A stretch of 64,000 nt of DNA from Branchiostoma floridae (GCF_000003815.2 NC_049981.1:10021735-10085734), one strand, 5' to 3'. Positions 46,378 to 58,600 are shown, numbered from the stretch's first letter. Translations and numbers: made by a program. Notes: a model not told the origin generated them from the sequence alone.

Positions 46378-49300
46378 CTATCTTTGGCAAGTACGTTCCA
46401 GAAACTCCAGACACAGAGAAACTGCTCTTTCCATCTGTAGAAAGCTTGCGGCTGAGAAGACTTCATTCACATTGTCCTGTCTAAGGTCCAAAGTCCCCGA
46501 ATACATGTAGTCTAGCAAAGACTGCACTCCACCGGCCAATGGCGAGGGAAGGTCTACCTCCCTGGCTTCGCCTTCCCTGTAAAAAAAGCTTTTGAGGTAT
46601 TTCGATTCTGCGACCAGTACACCCTTATGAGCTGTTAATTTTTGTCCTCCTGTAGTCACGGTGACATCACACATCCTTCCCTCTCTTCGTTGTTGGTTTA
46701 GTTGGTTGAGTAGTTGCTCGGCGTAGTTTGACGGACGATTTCTCGCGGCATCATTCGCAGTTCTTGCTAGTGCTTCCTGATTAGCAGTTGTTGTGGAACG
46801 TTGCACAAAACTAGGCTGCTCCAAAGCTGTTGCACAGCTCTGTGCAGTTTCTTGCTGTTGCACAGAAATGTCTGTGTTACAGTGATGGCTAACTGTAGAA
46901 CCCCCTTGGTTTATGCTACATTCACGTAGAGACGTGCTCCAAGAAGATGTACTCCTAGAGGCACACGATGACGGTTGGCACCTCGCGGGAAAACCGACTT
47001 CCCTAGATCTTGATGTTTCACAACTGAAAGGACTGTTGCCTTCAATAGTTGATGTGGTCTCATGCAAAGACGGTTGTGACATGGAAACAGTGTTGTATGA
47101 ATGAGAAGTACTTTGGGAAGAACGTAAAACAGAAACTGCAGAATTTTGGTTAATTTCAGACAAGGATGGTTCTGGATTGGAGACATGTTGATGTGGTTGT
47201 GGTGGGAACATTTGTGGGTCCATAACAGTGTAGTTACTGCTGGGTGTACAGGTGGCAAACATTTGGGGTAAGCTGGAATTTGAGCCACCTAATTGTGGGG
47301 TTCCACAAGGAACTGTCCTGGGACCATTGTGTGATGCTCTTGATGAGATCTTCTTCAAGAGATTAGTTAGTTGAAGCGTCAGTTGGCCGTCGATCATCTC
47401 AGCACAAGACCGGATGCTAGAATTGGAGTACATCTGGGAAAGTCCAGCGTCTTCAGCCATGGAAGTCATCATTTGGCTGAGGGAATTTTTACCGGTTGGC
47501 TTGTCGTGATACCAGACAGGGTCATCAGCAAATGTGCCTGCAGTACCCGAGTCTTCTGCTGTGGGGAGCTTCTTGGGCTTCTGGAATAGGAATTCACATG
47601 CCGGATGCAGCTTGCTTTTGTACTTTAGAAGAGACTGGATTGGACACAATGGACAACCTAGGAGGGAAATAAATACATTATAGATAAAATGCAAGTAAGT
47701 CATCTTCCAATATTTCAAATGTTTTCCATAGAGCAGATGGTCGCATACTGATTAATCATAAACTGTATTTTTATTTTAAAACAAAGCATTCGACAAATTC
47801 CCAGAATTCTTGGAATATGATCACACTGTTAGGCTAGCCCCGGAGGTGGGGCCAAAAGTGGAAAATTCATACGTAGTACATACTAACCTGGGATTTCATA
47901 CACCTTTTCATGCTCTTCTAGACTGATTCCTTCGCTGCAGTCATTTTTCAATATATAGGCATACCTGTGCAAAGGAAACCATACAATCATGTAGAATGAA
48001 ACAAAATGTGACTCTTTAAGTACTGTAAATGCATTTACGTTCACAGGAATTCAATTTTGCGGCAGCGAGAAAATGGAGTGTTTGGAATGGTTTCGACTTC
48101 CAGTAGCGTTATGTCAACATACATATAGTACCTCAGGGTGGTCAATTAACCCTTAACTATAAAGTATAATCTATTTCACATACCATTTTCCTGTTTGGTT
48201 GACGGCAAACCTGACATCGTCCTTCATAAGATCTCTCAGCACGTGGCCACGTTTCTGCTTCAGTAGAAAGTAGAGCAGCTCAAAGAACACCTTCCTCTGT
48301 AGGCCCTGCGGATTATCTGTGCTCATCACTCCACTCAGGTACAGTCTCTCCATGTCCTCGGGTGTCATTGTTGGGGTGTGGTTTATCTCACCTTAAATTA
48401 GAACACAGTTAGGTGTTGGGCTACATAGATGGATAGATAGATAGATAGTTATTGTGCAACAATTGCATCAGTGACAGAGACACACATACAGAAACACAGA
48501 TTGCACACATACATAAACACAAATACATACTGTACAGAAACACACAGACACACACATACAAAAACACAAACACACATGTACAGAAACACAAACACACCTA
48601 CATGTGTAGTACCGAAACAGATACACACATACAGAAAGACTGATACACACATACCAAAACACACTACAGAAACACAGATACAAACATACAGAAACACAGA
48701 TACAAACATATATAAACACACATACAGAAACACACATACAGAAACACACATACAGAAACACAGATATACACATACAAACATACAGAAAAACAGATACACA
48801 CATACAGAAACACACATACAGAAACAGATACACACATACAGAAACACAGATACACACATACAGAAAGACGTACAGATACAAACATACACACAAGTCATAC
48901 AAAAACACAGATACAAAGAAACACAGATAAACACATACAGAAACACAGATAAACTCACCCACCAACATACATGTCAAAAACTATGCCTCCATGTAACAAA
49001 CCTTTTCCTGCTTCCTTAATCATCTTAAGTTTCTCGTTAAAGGCTTGCTGTGAGCCAGCAAAGTCCCGATTATGCATGATGTCCACGCTCGGGACCCTGG
49101 ACAGCAAGTGTCGATAAATCCCATAACGGATACCGCTGAACGTCGACCACTTGTAGAGCTCGCGGTTCCGCTTGCGAGCGTTGCTGAAGAAAAGGGTGAG
49201 AGCGGTGTCCAACTTTTCGGGAGGCAGGTCCTCGAAAGCGGGATTGAGGCCGCTGTCAATCAAGAAGTCCCGAAAGGTGACAACTGCGCTCTTCATGGCA

Positions 49301-52300
49301 CGCTGAGTGTTTTTGTTGTCATAGTGGACGTCGTGGTACACCGACGCCCCCTGCTGAGGAGATATCAAATTACAGACAGTGAGTACCATTCAAAATATAC
49401 TGATAGTAAGGACTTATTTCTAAGGAGCCCAATGTAGGACTATATTTCCATTTCAACTGATAGTACTACTGTTATTTTGATCCTACAGAATAAAATTGTA
49501 GTACAGTAGAAGCCAGTTAATTGCACAACAGATTAACGCATACTTCTGTTAACGGAATCCCAAAATCCCAAACTGATGCGGTCCGACTAGATAACTTTGC
49601 ATTATTGCACCAGCCGGATAATTGCACGAAATTCACTGGCAAATAGGCCGTGCAATTAAGCGGCTTCTACTGTACTTGGGGAGTGAAAAATGTAACATTG
49701 TTGCACAAACGTGTAGAACAGATGTTCTGATTCTTTAGAAAAAGCCACTATGTACTGTAAATGCATTTAAGTTCACGGGGATTTAATTTCGCGGTAGCGG
49801 TAAAAAGGACTTTTCACGGTGGTTTTAATTTCGCGGTAACACCATAGACTGCAGTCTAATACCATAATAGAAAAATGTTCGCGGTGGTTTTAAGTTCGCG
49901 GTGAAGTGGTCACCGCGAAAACCGCGAACATTAATCCACCGCGAACATTTCTGTATTTACAGTATGCTGTATTTTCACTTTCCAAGTATTACAGATAAAT
50001 ATTTGGTAACCACAAAAGAATAACGAGGGAACAACGATTATGCTAGTTATTTTTTCACTGTTTGTATATGGAAAATGCAAATACATAATGTAATGCTATA
50101 CATGTGCCAAAATGTTACGCCAAATGTCAACGTGTTACTAGCTAACGAAAAAGCTTTAGTATAAAGTGGGAGGGGCAACTACAAACATAACATTACCTAA
50201 GACAAGTTCAGAAACTTTCAATTTACTTATGTCATGTCCTGATGCAATTTCCTTGTACATAGGCCAATACATCTCTACTGCTTTTCAAACAAGAGCTTCT
50301 GAAAAAAGCTAGTCTTTCGCTTACTTATATTGTGTAGGTAAAAATGTTTGGCAAAGTTTGGTCAAGCGTGGGTGCCAAGTCTGCAACGTTGGCAGCTCTG
50401 GCACAGTTTGGTCAAGTGCTAGGTTATATAACTGTTTAGTAAGGTAGTGGTTCTCACAGAGTATATTTTACTTGAACTGTATAATAACACAACTGTATGA
50501 ATGATGTTAACTTTATTCGGATTGTTTCGCTGTTAAGAACGGCTCTGTTACAGTACAACAGGGTTTTATGAAAGTGCACTGTAGTAATCAAATTTATCAG
50601 TAGATGTGTCCTGAATTTCTGCAAGAACAAACAAAGTATTGTCACCATAAACAACATAAAATATTAACATGGCATATACAGTAATGGAAATATTTTTTTT
50701 AATGGCAAGATCATGTGAAAGGTAGATATTTTAAACTAAAACAGGTCCGTGGTATGTTTAATGGAACGTTTCGTTTCTTTTAGTAACGCAATTATGCTTT
50801 TACTTGACGGAGTCGTGACGTCACGCGTCAGACTCACTCCGTCGAGCTCGGTCAGAATCTTCCCTTTCGAAATTATAAATTAAATGTGGGTAATTCTATT
50901 TTCAACGCATCCGAGGGCTACTATTTTGCTGAAAGAAGTTTGTTACACGAAAATAGCCTGAAATTTCTTAGAGTAAGAAATTTCCGAATACGCCCCCCTC
51001 CCACACCATGTCAGATGCGGCGCACGCATCTTACACAATTCTAGATTTTGTAGCGGTGATTTTCCATAAAACAAAGTAAATCACATGTCAAACTGTTCTC
51101 TACAATGTCTGTTTTATTATAACCAAACAGCGAACATGTTAGTTTATAAATTGTATACAATCTTACGAAGAAATCCTCACCGTTCACATCCGTCTCTGCT
51201 CCGGCCTGCTTATAAGCCATGCAGAAACCAAGCAGCACCTTCATGGTAGGCCGATACGTATGTCATAACGTTACATACCGTCGAATCTGCAGGGTAGAAT
51301 ATCTCGCTAGCACGATATGGCATGGACCGCAAACCAAGCAGCACATTCATGGTAGGCCGATACGTATGTCATAACGTTACATACCGTCGAATCTGCAGGG
51401 TAGAATATCTCGCTAGCACGGTATGGCATGGTCGACCCGGACGGACGGACGGACGGACAGACGGACAGAAATCTAATATCGGTCTGATTGCCTTTCGCCG
51501 CGGAAGCGCGGCGAAAGACAAAAAGGAATCGTACTGACACAAACACTTGATGTTAACTCTGTATCGTGTACCACTATGTTCTAGTAATACCTGTTTCCCA
51601 TGAATTAATCCGCTCAGCTAAAGTAGCATAGCGACTAGTCATTTGTTACATACCTCTATAGTTACCATTGTTATGTATAAGCAACCACGTAGATATTAGT
51701 TTTGATGTTCTGTATTACACCCGAACTTGCCATACATTGTACCCGTACAATTGTTGCGCAATAAAGATTTGATTTGATTTGATTTATAAATTATATTCAA
51801 GAAGTCCATATGTTTACATATGTTACAGTAACGTTAAAGCATATATTTTGCGCCATTACTTACAGAGAATGCGTCTCCTGCATCCCAAAGTCTCCTTGGA
51901 CTTTCCTCTGGCGACGAGAGGAACTCATGGTCACTGAAGACCGGGGGAACGGAGAAATCTGAAGAATTCTGCACGGGCACACACCTGTGAGAATTGGGTC
52001 TGGTTCATTCACGACAAAACGCCTCATGTGCGGCACTTAGGAAAATGGCGGCTCGATTTGCCGATTCAAAATTCCTACGAAACTTTGCCTCTCAAACATG
52101 TCCAAACATGTGCCGTCAATTGCTTTTTATGTGGAAAGCTTAGAGGGGCGTAAAAGGAAGGCACCATATCTTTCTCTGGCGAAAACTTGTAGAAAATTGG
52201 CCGAAACAGAGGCACTTTCAGGATACGTTCCCCATTTTTGTATGTCGTAACTTTGAGATAATTTTGGAAAAAATTCTCCAAGTCTTAACAAAAATCAGAT

Positions 52301-52740
52301 TAATATCACAGGTAGGTAGATTTGTTACGAATATGACGCTGAAAACCTCAAGTCCGTAAGTCTTGGAGAAAATGAGAGAGAGGTCCAAGAGTGAAGTCAG
52401 TCCATAGGCGGTAGGCCAAGGTATTGTTGTCGGATCGCCCGGGCTGAACTGCCGGGGTTGGTGTTCCGAGTGTGACCCGACATTTGAGTACGTTGTACCC
52501 GGGATTGCACGAGTGGGTGCCGAATGTTCCGACGGAGATTTCCGACGGATGCAGAAGGTACCCGAAGTGCGATTTACCGACAAACACCGACTGTCGGCAC
52601 GCACTCGGCATGCGTTGCACACGTAACCAAAAGACCACGTGACCCCACCAACTACTCACAGGAGCTACTCACAGGGCATATGAGGTAAGTGTGCCCGTGT
52701 TCTGTGGAGAAAACTCGCCCATTTCGTCTTTGGTCGCCAT
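46378..52740 (-). CDS. DUF3504 (Crypton-derived tyrosine recombinase) - BTB/POZ fusion protein, 6 exons
   Basis: Exons in transcription order: 52740-52673, 51984-51864, 49353-49002, 48391-48184, 47964-47888, 47657-46378. They total 2106 bp, 701 codons plus stop, with all phases matching. Residues ~70-370 resemble DUF3504, the domesticated Crypton tyrosine-recombinase domain of KCTD1, KIAA1958, ZMYM2-4 and QRICH1: 'TFRDFLIDSGLNP', 'LDTALTLFFSNARKRN', 'STFSGIRYGIYRHL', 'LSGVMSTDNPQGLQRKVFFE', 'PTGKNSLSQMMTSMAEDAGL' and 'YSNSSIRS'. A serine- and glutamine-rich linker (~370-585) follows. The C-terminus is a BTB/POZ dimerisation domain of the KLHL/BTB-ZF kind: 'MCDVTVTTGGQKLTAHKGVL', 'SLLDYMYSGTLDL', 'FSAASFLQMERAVSLCLEF'. 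No DNA-binding zinc finger follows, so the recombinase-like part may bind DNA. A nuclear regulatory role is inferred. Intron 2 is full of repeats. Confidence 0.85.
48021..48105. mobile_element. partial MITE of the TTCGCGGT family
   Basis: Starts TACTGTAAATGCATTTACG and keeps 'TTCAATTTTGCGGCAGCG', but the other half is missing or unrecognisable. It lies in an intron of the DUF3504-BTB gene. Confidence 0.5.
48475..48955. repeat. CACATACAGAAA minisatellite
   Basis: Imperfect tandem units around ACACATACAGAAACAC over ~480 bp in an intron of the DUF3504-BTB gene. It is preceded by a (GATA)n-like run near 48430. It stays open in several frames and yields false cysteine- or threonine-rich proteins. 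Confidence 0.92.
49753..49964. mobile_element. MITE of the TTCGCGGT family, complete
   Basis: 212 bp. The ends TACTGTAAATGCATTTAAG and CTGTATTTACAGTA are inverted repeats. It contains 'TTTAATTTCGCGGTAGCGG' and 'ACCGCGAACATTAATCC'. It lies in intron 2 of the DUF3504-BTB gene. Confidence 0.85.
51226..51470. repeat. 106-bp tandem duplication followed by (GGAC)n
   Basis: AACCAAGCAGCAC starts at 51226 and again at 51332. The units 51226-51331 and 51332-51436 are almost identical. A GGAC microsatellite follows (51438-51470). On the minus strand the first unit overlaps a short frame (MKVLLGFCMAYKQAG) with a GTGAGG donor-like end, but no partner exon was found. Confidence 0.8.
51540..51790 (+). mobile_element. 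LINE 3' end with (GATTT)n tail
   Basis: Non-coding DNA ending in CAATAAAGATTTGATTTGATT, the AATAAA-plus-short-tandem tail seen on CR1/L2-like retrotransposons. Only the 3' end is present. It lies in intron 2 of the DUF3504-BTB gene. Confidence 0.55.
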
Positions 52741-52810
52741 TTTGACTATACCACTGCCTAAAGAGGGGAGCACCTTTTCCACACAGCGGACAGACCGAAA
52801 ACGAAGCCAA
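52400..52810 (-). promoter_or_regulatory. CpG-rich start region of the DUF3504-BTB gene
   Basis: GC- and CpG-rich DNA around the first exon, with GTCAAAATGGCGACC spanning the start codon. This is a YY1-like AAAATGGCGRC motif overlapping the ATG, as in many housekeeping promoters. The frames at 52218-52659 are not supported as exons. Confidence 0.4.
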
Positions 52811-53280
52811 TGTGACAAACAAAAGACTGTCCGTCATAATTAGCAAATCAACCAATGATAGCATGGCAATTAGCAAATCAACCAATTAGATTATGGCTAC
52901 ATGTAAGTCAAATATTTGCATCATTATGTTGTTACATTTTGTATTTTGCATCTCAACGCTACTCTAAATTGCTAACATGGTACAGCGTTTCTGTGCATAA
53001 CACTAAGTTTAATAAACGTTTACTTTACATCTATTATTTAATCTTATGTATAGAGACTTTTTTAGTTTCGGCAGAAAACCAGAATGGGAGATGAAACAAT
53101 GAATAATTTTTGTTTGTTTGTTTGGCTCATTGACCCGACGTCTTCGTTCCGTCATATCCGCCACATGAAATTAAAAAAAAAATGTGTCAGTCACTGCACT
53201 AGTGACTTAGCTATAGTCAGGCCGCGACAATTGGTCCGGGCGTGTTAGTTTATATTATAAGAAAGCTTATAAGAGAGAAG

Positions 53281-53381
53281 ATGTACCGAAGGACTGGCAA
53301 TTGCATCTGGCTACCTAACTCCACGCTGCTGGCGCTGATCACGGACAACATTGGTGACAAGACTCGAAGATACACAGGCCA
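53281..53381 (+). CDS. possible first coding exon of an unidentified gene
   Basis: ATG at 53281 opens 33 codons plus two bases, reading 'MYRRTGNCIWLPN' and 'LITDNIGDKTRRYTGQ', and ends at a consensus donor A|GTGAGTAAT (53382). No TATA box and no downstream partner exon was recognised before the satellite array. The family is unknown. It could be a chance frame. Confidence 0.3.
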
Positions 53382-53812
53382 GTGAGTAATATCGGTCTAT
53401 ATTTTAAAGCATTCCTCTTTATCCCCAATGATGACAACTTCCACAAATCGTTACTAAGTATAGTTCTGCAAGACTTCTAAAGCATCTTGAATCACAGTAT
53501 CAAGACTCCCGGTTAGAAATGTCGTGACAAGTATGGCTGATTTTCATATAACTTAATCCAAGCCATTGGAAGATTGAGGGGAGGGGGGAGTAGTTTTAAT
53601 TCGCGGACGGACCAAATGTTTCTGAAGGGCCATGAGAATTGGTCCGCCTGTCCTCCAGAAAAAATCAGTTCCCCAACCACTTCTAAAACACATCAGTCAA
53701 ACTCAATGACTCACGTAGCTCTAGGTGACAAGTGAATAAGATTGGTTGCGAATATTAGATCACTTCATTTTGAAGATTGTTGGCGGGGGGGGGGGGCAAT
53801 TTCACGGCGGGC

Positions 53813-54440
53813 CAAATACAAACAATCTTTATTGACACGACAAAAGTACAGCGACTTTCGTAAGGTCTACATGTATAACAACTACTTACAGTACAACTAA
53901 AAACACATATATGGATATCTATAGGTATGATTAAATCAACATATAGGGTCTAGCATGTCATTAACACTATTAGTTCTACGGTATAAACATTCGTGGATAT
54001 ATTTGCCTACTTGTACACAGTGAGGATTATCGTCTCCCAGAATGTAGTTGAATTTATCTATCGAACAGAGAGTAGCAAATTCTTTAGAACAAGCGGAAAG
54101 TAGTGTGAACAGCTCTGTGCGTTTATCATTATATCGAGAACAATCCATAACAAAGTGACGTTCGTCTTCGACCTCATTTGGGCAAAATGGACAAAGCCTC
54201 TGGTCACGGGGAATTTTGGTATATCTTCCGGCTTCCAAGGAGGTTATATTCTGAATATAACCTCCTTGCGGCTTCTATATTTAGTTTGTGACTACTGATT
54301 CTCATCTTTGTAATTGCTCTACGAAGTTCGAAACTGTGTACAAATATCCTAGGGCCGTGAAAATCGGCCTGCCCTGCTAAATATCGAAGTACGGTTCCTT
54401 CCCCTGCAATAAATTTCTGAAATATGTGAAGACTCACAAA
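53813..54440 (-). mobile_element. 5'-truncated LINE with ORF2 C-terminal remnant
   Basis: The minus strand encodes the C-terminal part of a non-LTR retrotransposon polyprotein: 'ELRRAITKMRISSHKLNIE', then 'GRYTKIPRDQRLCPFCPNEV', 'DERHFVMDCSRYNDKR' with a CCHC knuckle, ending in a stop at 53936. AATAAAGATTGTTTGT near 53830 on the minus strand is its 3' end. The two coding pieces lie in different frames only because of the palindromic insertion at 54236-54268. The reverse-transcriptase core is missing. Confidence 0.8.
54236..54268. mobile_element. 33-bp perfect palindrome inserted in the LINE, 7-bp target duplication
   Basis: CAAGGAGGTTATATTC and GAATATAACCTCCTTG around a single T. Exact CGGCTTC repeats flank it at 54229-54235 and 54269-54275. 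Removing insert plus one CGGCTTC (40 bp) restores the LINE reading frame (NIEA then GRYTKIP), proving that it is an insertion. Confidence 0.85.
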
Positions 54441-55594
54441 GTTTTCAGATTGCTACCGACCGAAGTGGTTAATTTCAAGACTTGAACATCTAAGATGGTG
54501 GACCGATCAAAACACACAGACGTCGCGTAGTATTGAGAAACACAAATTTTGCCATTAAATGCTCTCCCGAGCTTCACTATACTTGGATGCCACTTGCAGT
54601 CGAGGAGGGCGGCGCCTGTTGTGGACTTATAATATATATTTGTGGACTTATAAGATATATTTGGGTTTTTATTGTGATCTTTTGATTAGATCATTCTGGC
54701 AAGTGGTACCGTCACCAGGATTTTCGTCATTTAATGGTGACGGCACCCCTGGTCGCCTGGTGCAACGCAAATGTGTTTGTTTATTTGTTTGTTTATTCTT
54801 TAACCAGGGTGAAACATATCGTCTGACGGCGTTTTTCAAAGACACCTGGGTGGAGAACCCCGAACATAAATCATAAGTTCAACATAGTGTCCGAGGTCAG
54901 GTGTCAGGTGGGTGGCTTTCTCGTTAGATATCGTTAATCTTCTTGTCATTAATTTCAATAATAGCATTTTTAAGTTCGCCCCGATATTCTTGTCAGGTTA
55001 ACAGGAAGACGGACCAATTCTCGCGACCCTTTACCAAAATATTTGGTCAACACGTGCAACTGGTCCCCCTCACAATATTCCAAACTGAGGAATCTAAGTC
55101 TTGACATTGCGATTGAAGATGTTTCAGAAGCTGTTGGAGATACGATAAGGACTGCAATATTAGCATGTTTCAGCTTGCATACAGCAAGACACTGTTATCT
55201 AAATCTAGGTCGTCAATTGATATGTGTATGTATGTATGTATGTATGTATGTATGTATGTATGTATGTGTGTGCGTGCATGTGAGCGGGGGGAGCACAGTC
55301 TGCCTCAGTCTTGTCTTAGGTCTCATCACACAGTATTAATGCGCGACCCCCGTCCCCAGAAGTAGTTCGGGTATAAAGTAGTGCGTCACAGTACTTGCTA
55401 AGTCCGTAGTTAATCTTCTGTGTACAGCAACGAGGTGGAAACTGTGCTAATTGTTAGAAGAATATCAGTTTTCAGACTGTATAAGGTACATTACGGTGCT
55501 TCTTCGCCGGGGCGAATTTGCGCCTTGATACTGTTACCGGGCACTGCCTGTGCGTCGCCTGCAGTTCCATGACCTCCGCTGGGGGTCAAATCAA
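54441..55594. other. no gene seen; (GTAT)n microsatellite
   Basis: A (TGTA)n tract lies at about 55222-55270, with G-rich DNA after it. A TTTG-type simple repeat near 54775-54800 may be a retroposon tail. Frames at 54559-54876 and 55043-55365 are unsupported. Confidence 0.5.
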
Positions 55595-55620
55595 AGTGTC
55601 GTTCATGGAAGAACGACACT
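55595..55620. repeat. perfect hairpin at the edge of the satellite array
   Basis: AGTGTCGTTC, loop ATGGAA, GAACGACACT: 10-bp arms without mismatch, ending five bases before the first satellite unit. Confidence 0.8.
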
Positions 55621-55624
55621 ACAC

Positions 55625-58600
55625 GATCGTATGGGGTCGCTTTGGGGTTACCGAAAGGTTCGCTTAGCGGTTAACGTAGGTGAACCTTCATTGGATTTCA
55701 AGCCCTATAGAAAAGTAAGGAAGTAATTTTTAGTACACCAATCACTTTCCGTCTACTCCTTACGTATTTTACTATGGAATTCAAGTATTAAAACTAACGC
55801 ACACTTTCTCTAAGATTTTGGAAGTTCGATTGTATGGGGTCGCTTTGGGGTTACCGAAAGGTTCGCTTAGCGGTTACCGTAGGTGAACCTTCATTGGATT
55901 TCAAGCCTATAGAAAAGTACGAAGTACTTTTAGTTCACCAATCACTTTCCGTCTACTCCTTACGTATTTTACTATGGAATTCAAGTGTTAAAACTAACGC
56001 ACATTTTGTCTAAGATTTTGGAAGTTCGATTGTATGGGGTCGCTTTGGGGTTACCGAAAGGTTCGCTTAGCGGTTACCGTAGGTGAACCTTCATTGGATT
56101 TCAAGCCCTATAGAAAAGTAAGGAAGTAATTTTTAGTACACCAATCACTTTCCGTCTACTCCTTACGTATTTTACTATGGAATTCAAGTGTTAAAACTAA
56201 CGCACATTTTGTCTAAGATTTTGGAAGTTCGATTGTATGGGGTCGCTTTGGGGTTACCGAAAGGTTCGCTTAGCGGTTACCGTAGGTGAACCTTCATTGG
56301 ATTTCAAGCCCTATAGAAAAGTAAGGAAGTAATTTTTAGTACACCAATCACTTTCCGTCTACTCCTTACGTATTTTACTATGGAATTCAAGTGTTAAAAC
56401 TAACGCACATTTTGTCTAAGATTTTGGAAGTTCGATTGTATGGGGTCGCTTTGGGGTTACCGAAAGGTTCGCTTAGCGGTTACCGTAGGTGAACCTTCAT
56501 TGGATTTCAAGCCCTATAGAAAAGTAAGGAAGTAATTTTTAGTACACCAATCACTTTCCGTCTACTCCTTACGTATTTTACTATGGAATTCAAGTGTTAA
56601 AACTAACGCACATTTTGTCTAAGATTTTGGAAGTTCGATTGTATGGGGTCGCTTTGGGGTTACCGAAAGGTTCGCTTAGCGGTTACCGTAGGTGAACCTT
56701 CATTGGATTTCAAGCCCTATAGAAAAGTAAGGAAGTAATTTTTAGTACACCAATCACTTTCCGTCTACTCCTTACGTATTTTACTATGGAATTCAAGTAT
56801 TAAAACTAACGCACACTTTCTCTAAGATTTTGGAAGTTCGATTGTATGGGGTCGCTTTGGGGTTACCGAAAGGTTCGCTTAGCGGTTACCGTAGGTGAAC
56901 CTTCATTGGATTTCAAGCCCTATAGAAAAGTAAGGAAGTAATTTTTAGTACACCAATCACTTTCCGTCTACTCCTTACGTATTTTACTATGGAATTCAAG
57001 TGTTAAAACTAACGCACATTTTGTCTAAGATTTTGGAAGTTCGATTGTATGGGGTCGCTTTGGGGTTACCGAAAGGTTCGCTTAGCGGTTAACGTAGGTG
57101 AACCTTCATTGGATTTCAAGCCCTATAGAAAAGTAAGGAAGTAATTTTTAGTACACCAATCAGTTTCCGTCTACTCCTTACGTATTTTAGTATGGAATTC
57201 AAGTGTTAAAACTAACGCACATTTTGTCTAAGATTTTGGAAGTTCGATTGTATGGGGTCGCTTTGGGGTTACCGAAAGGTTCGCTTAGCGGTTACCGTAG
57301 GTGAACCTTCATGGGATTTCCAGCCCTATAGAAAAGTAAGGAAGTAATTTTTAGTACACCAATCACTTTCCGTCTACTCCTTAGGTATTTTGCTATGGAA
57401 TTCAAGTGTTAAAACTAACGCACATTTTGTCTAAGATTTTGGAAGTTCGATTGTATGGGGTCGCTTTGGGGTTACCGAAAGGTTCGCATAGCGGTTACCG
57501 TAGGTGAACCTTCATTGGATTTCAAGCCCTATAGAAAAGTAAGGAAGTAATTTTTAGTACACCAATCACTTTCCGTCCACTCCTTACGTATTTTACTATG
57601 GAATTCAAGTGTTAAAACTAACGCACATTTTGTCTAAGATTTTGGAAGTTCGATTGAATGGGGTCGCTTTTGGGGTTACCGAAAGGTTCGCTTAGCGGTT
57701 AACGTAGGTGAACCTTCATTGGATTTCAAGCCCTATAGAAAAGTAAGGAAGTAATTTTTAGTACACCAATCACTTTCCGTCCACTCCTTACGCATTTTAC
57801 TATGGAATTCAAGTGTTAAAACTAACGCACATTTTGTCTAAGATTTTGGAAGTTCGATTGTATGGGGTCGCTTTGGGGTTACCGAAAGGTTCACTTAGCG
57901 GTTAACGTAGGTGAACCTTCATTGGATTTCAAGCCCTATAGAAAAGTAAGGAAGTAATTTTTAGTACACCAATCACTTTCCGTCCACTCCTTGCGTATTT
58001 TACTATGGAATTCAAGTGTTAAAACTAACGCACATTTTGTCTAAGATTTTGGAAGTTCGATTGAATGGGGTCGCTTTTGGGGTTACCGAAAGGTTCGCTT
58101 AGCGGTTAACGTAGGTGAACCTTCATTGGATTTCAAGCCCTATAGAAAAGTAAGGAAGTAATTTTTAGTACACCAATCACTTTCCGTCCACTCCTTACGT
58201 ATTTTACTATGGAATTCAAGTGTTAAAACTAACGCACATTTTGTCTAAGATTTTGGAAGTTCGATTGTATGGGGTCGCTTTGGGGTTACCGAAAGGTTCG
58301 CTTAGCGGTTAACGTAGGTGAACCTTCATTGGATTTCAAGCCCTATAGAAAAGTAAGGAAGTCAATTTTTAGTACACCAATCACTTTTCCGTCCACTCCT
58401 TACGCATTTTACTATGGAATTCAAGTGTTAAAACTAACGCACATTTTGTCTAAGATTTTGGAAACTGGCTTCAGGAGGGCGATCTTTGGGGTTACCGAAA
58501 GGTTCACTTAGCGGTTAACGTAGGTGAACCTTCATTGGATTTCAAGCCCTATAGAAAAGTAAGGAAGTAATTTTTAGTACACCAATCACTTTCCGTCCAC

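Noticed and set aside
48449-49019. Cysteine/valine-rich and threonine-rich frames of up to 182 codons
   Set aside because: They are translations of the CACATACAGAAA repeat inside an intron, with no family signature.
52218-52659. Two overlapping minus-strand frames as first exons of the DUF3504-BTB gene
   Set aside because: The 52673-52740 exon with its GTGAGT donor joins the next exon in phase; these frames sit in the intron between them.
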